This document shows positions 4,565 to 7,189 of a stretch of DNA of 7,189 bases, in pieces; the first letter of the stretch is position 1, and every line of letters begins with the position of its first letter. The stretch comes from Planctomycetales bacterium (GTDB taxonomy: Bacteria > Planctomycetota > Planctomycetia > Gemmatales > Gemmataceae). A program made the translations under genes and the position numbers. The notes below the pieces were generated by a model. It was not told the DNA's origin and ran no database searches. It worked only from the letters and a program-made list of their open reading frames with translations. The stretch spans positions 1 through 7,189 of the forward strand of contig JAGVLI010000680.1 of NCBI GenBank assembly GCA_020054355.1. Reading direction: 5' to 3'.

Positions 4565-6195
4565 ACGCAAATCGCGAGGCTCCGCCTCGCGGAAGCGCCG
4601 GCGACTTCAGGTCCGTGGGTCAGGTTTCCAACCTGACGAACTTCACGGGTCGTCAGGTTGGAAACCTGACCCACGAGCAAACCGCTCCCAGGTACGGGCC
4701 GCGAGGCGGAGCCTCGCGATTTGCGTTCCCAGGCAGAGCCTGGGAACGAGTTCGGCTCGGTTGGGCTGCACTGCTGACGCTGCTCGTCGGCATGCTGCTC
4801 GTCGCACTGGCCCAGGCTGCTCCCGCCCAGGAACCGAACACTCCCTTCGGCCAGGGCAGCCATGCGCTGCGGGCCATCCTCAAACAGAAGTTCGGCATGA
4901 AGCCGCTGGATGAAACGGCCTTCGGCGAGCGGATCACTTCCGGCGACGTTTCCCAAGTGTTGGTGGTGGTGCTCGGCGATACCAGCTTTCTCAAGCGTTT
5001 TCGCGACACTTCGCTGGCGTCGTTCGTCCAGCAGGGCGGCGCGGTGCTGGTGGCCGCCGACCGCAAAACCGGCAACGAAGACGCCTTGCAGCAATCCTTT
5101 CGGCTGCGCATCACGGGCGACTACCTCAAGATCGACAAGCGTTCGCCCTCGGCCTACCGCCGGACGGACGATTGCATCCTGATCTCATCCTTCGACAAGT
5201 CCGATCCGCTCTTCTTCCAGGTGGACCGTATCGCCACCAATCGGCCCAGCCATCTGACGCGCGACGGAGACGGCCCCTTGAAGGCCGTCGCCTGGTTTCC
5301 CGAAGGAACCTACGGCGAGAAGACTCCAGACGTGCGCGCCGCGGATCGGCAATACCCGTTCGCCGCCGCCGGGCAACTGCGTCGTGGCCGTGCCCTGGTG
5401 CTGGGCGATCACAGCGTCTTCATCAACGACATGATCCTCCAGCCGGACAACGACAACTTCTTCTTCGCCTGCAACGCCGTCAACTGGCTGACCGAGGACG
5501 GCAAGCGCGCCGAAGTGTTCTTCGTCGAGGACGGCACCGTCGTCACCAACTTCAACGTGGCCCTGAAGGAACCGCCGCCGCTGCCCATGCCCACCGAAGG
5601 CCAGCTCATCGACCTGGGCAACCGGCTGATCGCCAAGGTGGACGAGCAGGACCTGCCCAACCGCTTCATCAACGACCGGATGCGGCCCGTGCAGCTGCTG
5701 CGTCTGGTACTCCTGCTGCTGACCGGCGCGTTCTTGCTCTACGGCTGCTGGCGGCTGATGTCCGGCCGTCAGCGGCTCGAACGGGCGGAACCGCTGCTGG
5801 CCGTCGCCCTGGAACGCCTGACTCCGATCGGTAATGTGATGGAACGGCGCAATCAGGAGCTCGTCCGCAAGAATAACTACTGGGAAACCGCGCGGCGGCT
5901 GGCCCGGCAAGTATTCCCCCAGCTGGCGGACGGCCCGCCGCCCACCGCGCCGCCGCACATCGTCGTGACCGGCGACGAAGGACATCGCCAGCGCCTGCAC
6001 CAGCAAATGCTGCGGCTCTGGCAGCTGGCGACCAGCCCGACGCCGGTAGCCGTCTCCGCCCAGGAGCTGCGCCGGTTGCAGGATGAAATCCGGGTCGTCC
6101 GGGTAGCGCTGGCGGACGGCACGATCCGGTTGACGACATCGTCCACGACGAATGCGGGTGTCGGCGGTAGGCCCCGCGAGCCGAGCGGGGCCTGA
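4513..6195 (+). CDS. DUF4350-like membrane protein of a MoxR operon; start uncertain
   Basis: Protein-like sequence begins near 4750 with an N-terminal membrane or signal segment (GWAALLTLLVGMLLVALAQA, 4759-4818) and AxA cleavage sites. A periplasmic domain of about 290 residues follows. It resembles DUF4350: SQVLVVVLGDTSFLKRF, FVQQGGAVLVAADRKTG, and GRALVLGDHSVFIND followed by DNDNFFFACNAVNWL. Then come one transmembrane helix (LLRLVLLLLTGAFLLYGCW, 5695-5751) and a basic cytoplasmic tail. From family knowledge, such proteins precede MoxR and DUF58 genes, as this one does (217-bp gap). The start is unresolved. The only ATG (4792) would cut the signal, and the upstream choices (GTG 4513, TTG 4534, GTG 4615) all lie in repeats and lack Shine-Dalgarno sites. 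The longest frame is given; codons before about 4750 are repeat-derived. The last residues, GRPREPSGA, and the stop codon also come from a palindrome. Confidence 0.75.
   Translation: MPRLGLGLAPRSQAPPGNANREAPPRGSAGDFRSVGQVSNLTNFTGRQVGNLTHEQTAPRYGPRGGASRFAFPGRAWERVRLGWAALLTLLVGMLLVALAQAAPAQEPNTPFGQGSHALRAILKQKFGMKPLDETAFGERITSGDVSQVLVVVLGDTSFLKRFRDTSLASFVQQGGAVLVAADRKTGNEDALQQSFRLRITGDYLKIDKRSPSAYRRTDDCILISSFDKSDPLFFQVDRIATNRPSHLTRDGDGPLKAVAWFPEGTYGEKTPDVRAADRQYPFAAAGQLRRGRALVLGDHSVFINDMILQPDNDNFFFACNAVNWLTEDGKRAEVFFVEDGTVVTNFNVALKEPPPLPMPTEGQLIDLGNRLIAKVDEQDLPNRFINDRMRPVQLLRLVLLLLTGAFLLYGCWRLMSGRQRLERAEPLLAVALERLTPIGNVMERRNQELVRKNNYWETARRLARQVFPQLADGPPPTAPPHIVVTGDEGHRQRLHQQMLRLWQLATSPTPVAVSAQELRRLQDEIRVVRVALADGTIRLTTSSTTNAGVGGRPREPSGA
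4541..4750. repeat. 210-bp nested inverted repeat (element 2)
   Basis: The outer arms 4541-4592 and 4699-4750 are reverse complements at 51 of 52 positions. The inner arms 4614-4639 and 4650-4675 are perfect over 26 bp with a 10-base loop. The spacers are 21 and 23 bases. Each arm is itself built of small hairpins with 3-base loops: 4543-4567 (TCC), 4573-4591 (TCC), 4619-4637 (TCC), 4652-4670 (GGA), 4700-4718 (GGA) and 4724-4748 (AGA). The only mismatch between the outer arms falls in one of these triloops (4556/4735). The element fills the gap between the divergent DUF1501 and DUF4350-like genes and runs into the 5' end of the latter. No transposase is present. GGCTC occurs just outside both ends (4536-4540, 4754-4758) but is not a clean target duplication. 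Confidence 0.9.
6169..6193 (+). repeat. GC-rich hairpin spanning the stop codon of the DUF4350-like gene
   Basis: AGGCCCCGC (6169-6177) and GCGGGGCCT (6185-6193) pair perfectly over 9 bp with a 7-base loop. The right arm includes the first base of the TGA at 6193-6195. No T-run follows, so it is not a standard intrinsic terminator. It may slow polymerase or protect the 3' end, or be a repeat that supplied a new stop codon. Confidence 0.7.
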
Positions 6196-6231
6196 AGCGC
6201 CCTGTGCTTGATGGCACCACTGGGTGCGAAA

Positions 6232-6289
6232 AATGTCGTGAATTAGCTGACAGCTATTAGCTAATAGCTGTCAGCTAATTCACGACATT
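6232..6289. repeat. Perfect 58-bp palindrome (heptad AGCT palindrome 2)
   Basis: The whole 58 bases equal their own reverse complement, with no spacer (centre between 6260 and 6261). The core has AGCT at 6245, 6252, 6259, 6266 and 6273, exactly every 7 bases, the same phase as at 3045-3083. The outer 11 bases of each arm (AATGTCGTGAA and its complement) are not part of the AGCT series. It lies between the DUF4350-like and MoxR genes. An A-run precedes it, so a T-run follows it only on the minus strand, where no gene needs a terminator. Confidence 0.92.
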
Positions 6290-6367
6290 GATTCGCCGGA
6301 CAGGCCGTAGCCCGTGGCGGTCGCCGCCCAAACATGGCACCCATTGCATCAGCCGACCGAAAATACT

Positions 6368-6387
6368 CCGGGTGCTCAGGCACCCGG
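6368..6387 (+). repeat. 8-bp hairpin in the MoxR leader
   Basis: CCGGGTGC and GCACCCGG pair around the loop TCAG, ending 15 bases before the MoxR ribosome binding site. It may be one more small palindromic repeat or an mRNA leader structure affecting translation; the sequence does not tell. Confidence 0.5.
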
Positions 6388-6402
6388 CTCGCTGATTTGT
6401 TC

Positions 6403-6408
6403 GAGGAG
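6403..6408 (+). promoter_or_regulatory. Shine-Dalgarno site of the MoxR gene
   Basis: GAGGAG lies 4 bases before ATG 6413. The spacing is short but usable, and it supports this start over later in-frame ATG codons. Confidence 0.6.
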
Positions 6409-6412
6409 CGGC

Positions 6413-7175
6413 ATGACAGTTCAAACCAATGCAGCGCCCGACGGCACGGCTATTCGCCAGCTCGCGGAGCAGATGCGCAAGCTGCGCGACCGGACCCTGG
6501 AGCAGGTGGGCCGGGTCGTTGTCGGCATGGAAGCGGTGACGCAGCAGTTCCTCATCGCGCTCCTGGCCCAGGGCCATGTGCTGCTCGAAGGCGTGCCCGG
6601 CGTCGCCAAGACCACGCTCTCGAAGACCTTCGCGCGGGTAATGGGCGGCCAGTATCAGCGGGTGCAGTTCACGCCCGACCTGCTGCCCTCGGACGTGACC
6701 GGCACCTACATCTTCGACCGCAAGATCAACGAGTTCATCCTGCGCAAAGGACCGATCTTCTGTCAGATTCTCCTCGCGGACGAGATCAACCGCGCCCCGG
6801 CCAAGACGCAATCGGCCCTGCTGGAAGCCATGCAGGAAAACCAGGTGACGATCGAAGGCACCACGCTGCCGTTGCCCCAGCCGTTCATGGTGATGGCCAC
6901 GCAGAACCCGGTGGAGCAGGAAGGCGTCTATCGCTTGCCCGAAGCCCAGCTCGACCGCTTCCTGCTGCGGATCAACATGGGCTACCCCGGCCACCATCGC
7001 GAAGTCGAGATGCTCAAGCTGCTCAGCGTGCCGGTGGCGGAACCGGAGCAGGTCTTCACGACGGACCTGCTCATGAACATCCAACGGCAGCTGGCTGCCG
7101 TCCACGGCACCGACGCCCTCTTGCACTACATTGTCTCGCTGGCCGACGCCAGCCGCGATCATCCCGACCTGGTGC
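6413..7175 (+). CDS. MoxR family AAA+ ATPase, 3' end missing
   Basis: About 254 residues of a protein that is normally about 320-350 are present. The Walker A motif is GVPGVAKTT (residues 60-68), Walker B is ILLADEIN (119-126), and sensor 1 lies in MATQNP (161-166) with Asn165. The conserved EGVYRLPEAQLDRFLLR (170-186) follows, and the C-terminal lid domain begins near residue 215. MoxR ATPases are cytoplasmic, hexamer-forming chaperone-like proteins that help mature or regulate partner complexes, often with DUF58/VWA proteins. The preceding DUF4350-like gene fits that operon. The frame remains open to the end of the window, but the last 14 bases are adapter, so residues after Val254 (QIGRA) are not real. 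At this point MoxR proteins usually continue from HPD into a segment like LLGASPR. Confidence 0.95.
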
Positions 7176-7189
7176 AGATCGGAAGAGCA
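7176..7189. other. Illumina TruSeq adapter remnant at contig end
   Basis: The last 14 bases, AGATCGGAAGAGCA, equal the first 14 bases of the TruSeq read-1 adapter. The match is exact, sits at the very end of the window, and breaks the MoxR reading frame from its family consensus at the same point. It is sequencing artefact, not genome. Confidence 0.93.

Noticed and set aside
4439..4570. Extension of the DUF1501 protein to 4570 on the minus strand
   Set aside because: The added residues are encoded by tandem and palindromic repeats; ATG 4438 has a good ribosome binding site and precedes the twin-arginine leader directly.
6275..7162. Minus-strand open frame of 295 codons at the right end
   Set aside because: It is antisense to the MoxR gene, whose Walker A, Walker B and sensor motifs are unmistakable on the plus strand.

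Overview
The window is GC-rich bacterial DNA, most likely from a planctomycete of the Gemmata group. The evidence is a DUF1501 protein with a twin-arginine leader, a divergent gene with the N-terminal leader typical of Gemmataceae Ser/Thr kinases, several exported proteins of unknown function, and intergenic regions full of palindromic repeats. It appears to be the raw end of a short-read contig: the last 14 bases match the start of the Illumina TruSeq adapter.

Layout. 1-112 (minus): first 37 codons of a probable protein kinase. 113-701: gene-poor stretch with a candidate minus-strand promoter and a 227-bp nested inverted repeat (424-650). 702-3001 (plus): two overlapping genes, a secreted propeller-like protein and a lipoprotein with SbsA/Ig-like character, joined by a GTGA stop/start overlap. 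A strong terminator-like hairpin lies inside the signal-peptide codons of the second gene. 3002-3121: convergent spacer with a heptad AGCT palindrome that ends as a terminator for the minus strand. 3122-4438 (minus): DUF1501 protein. 4439-4750: repeat cluster with a tandem 31-bp repeat and a second nested palindrome (4541-4750). 4513-6195 (plus): membrane-anchored DUF4350-like protein whose start and stop both lie in repeats. 6196-6412: a perfect 58-bp palindrome and a short hairpin. 6413-7175 (plus): MoxR AAA+ ATPase, cut by the contig end.

How the genes work together. The DUF4350-like and MoxR genes are the usual first members of a MoxR / DUF58 / transglutaminase type operon, in which MoxR is thought to act as a chaperone-like ATPase for membrane or envelope partners. 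The other members would lie beyond the right end. The two genes at 702-3001 look like a translationally coupled pair of exported proteins with no known role. The DUF1501 gene stands alone here; the cytochrome-like DUF1549/DUF1553 partner often found next to such genes is not in view.

The most unusual signal is in the repeats. Two nested palindromes of unrelated sequence share one architecture (long outer arms, short inner arms, small loop). Two intergenic palindromes share an AGCT-every-7-bases pattern. In at least two genes, palindrome sequence appears to have become the start of a signal peptide.
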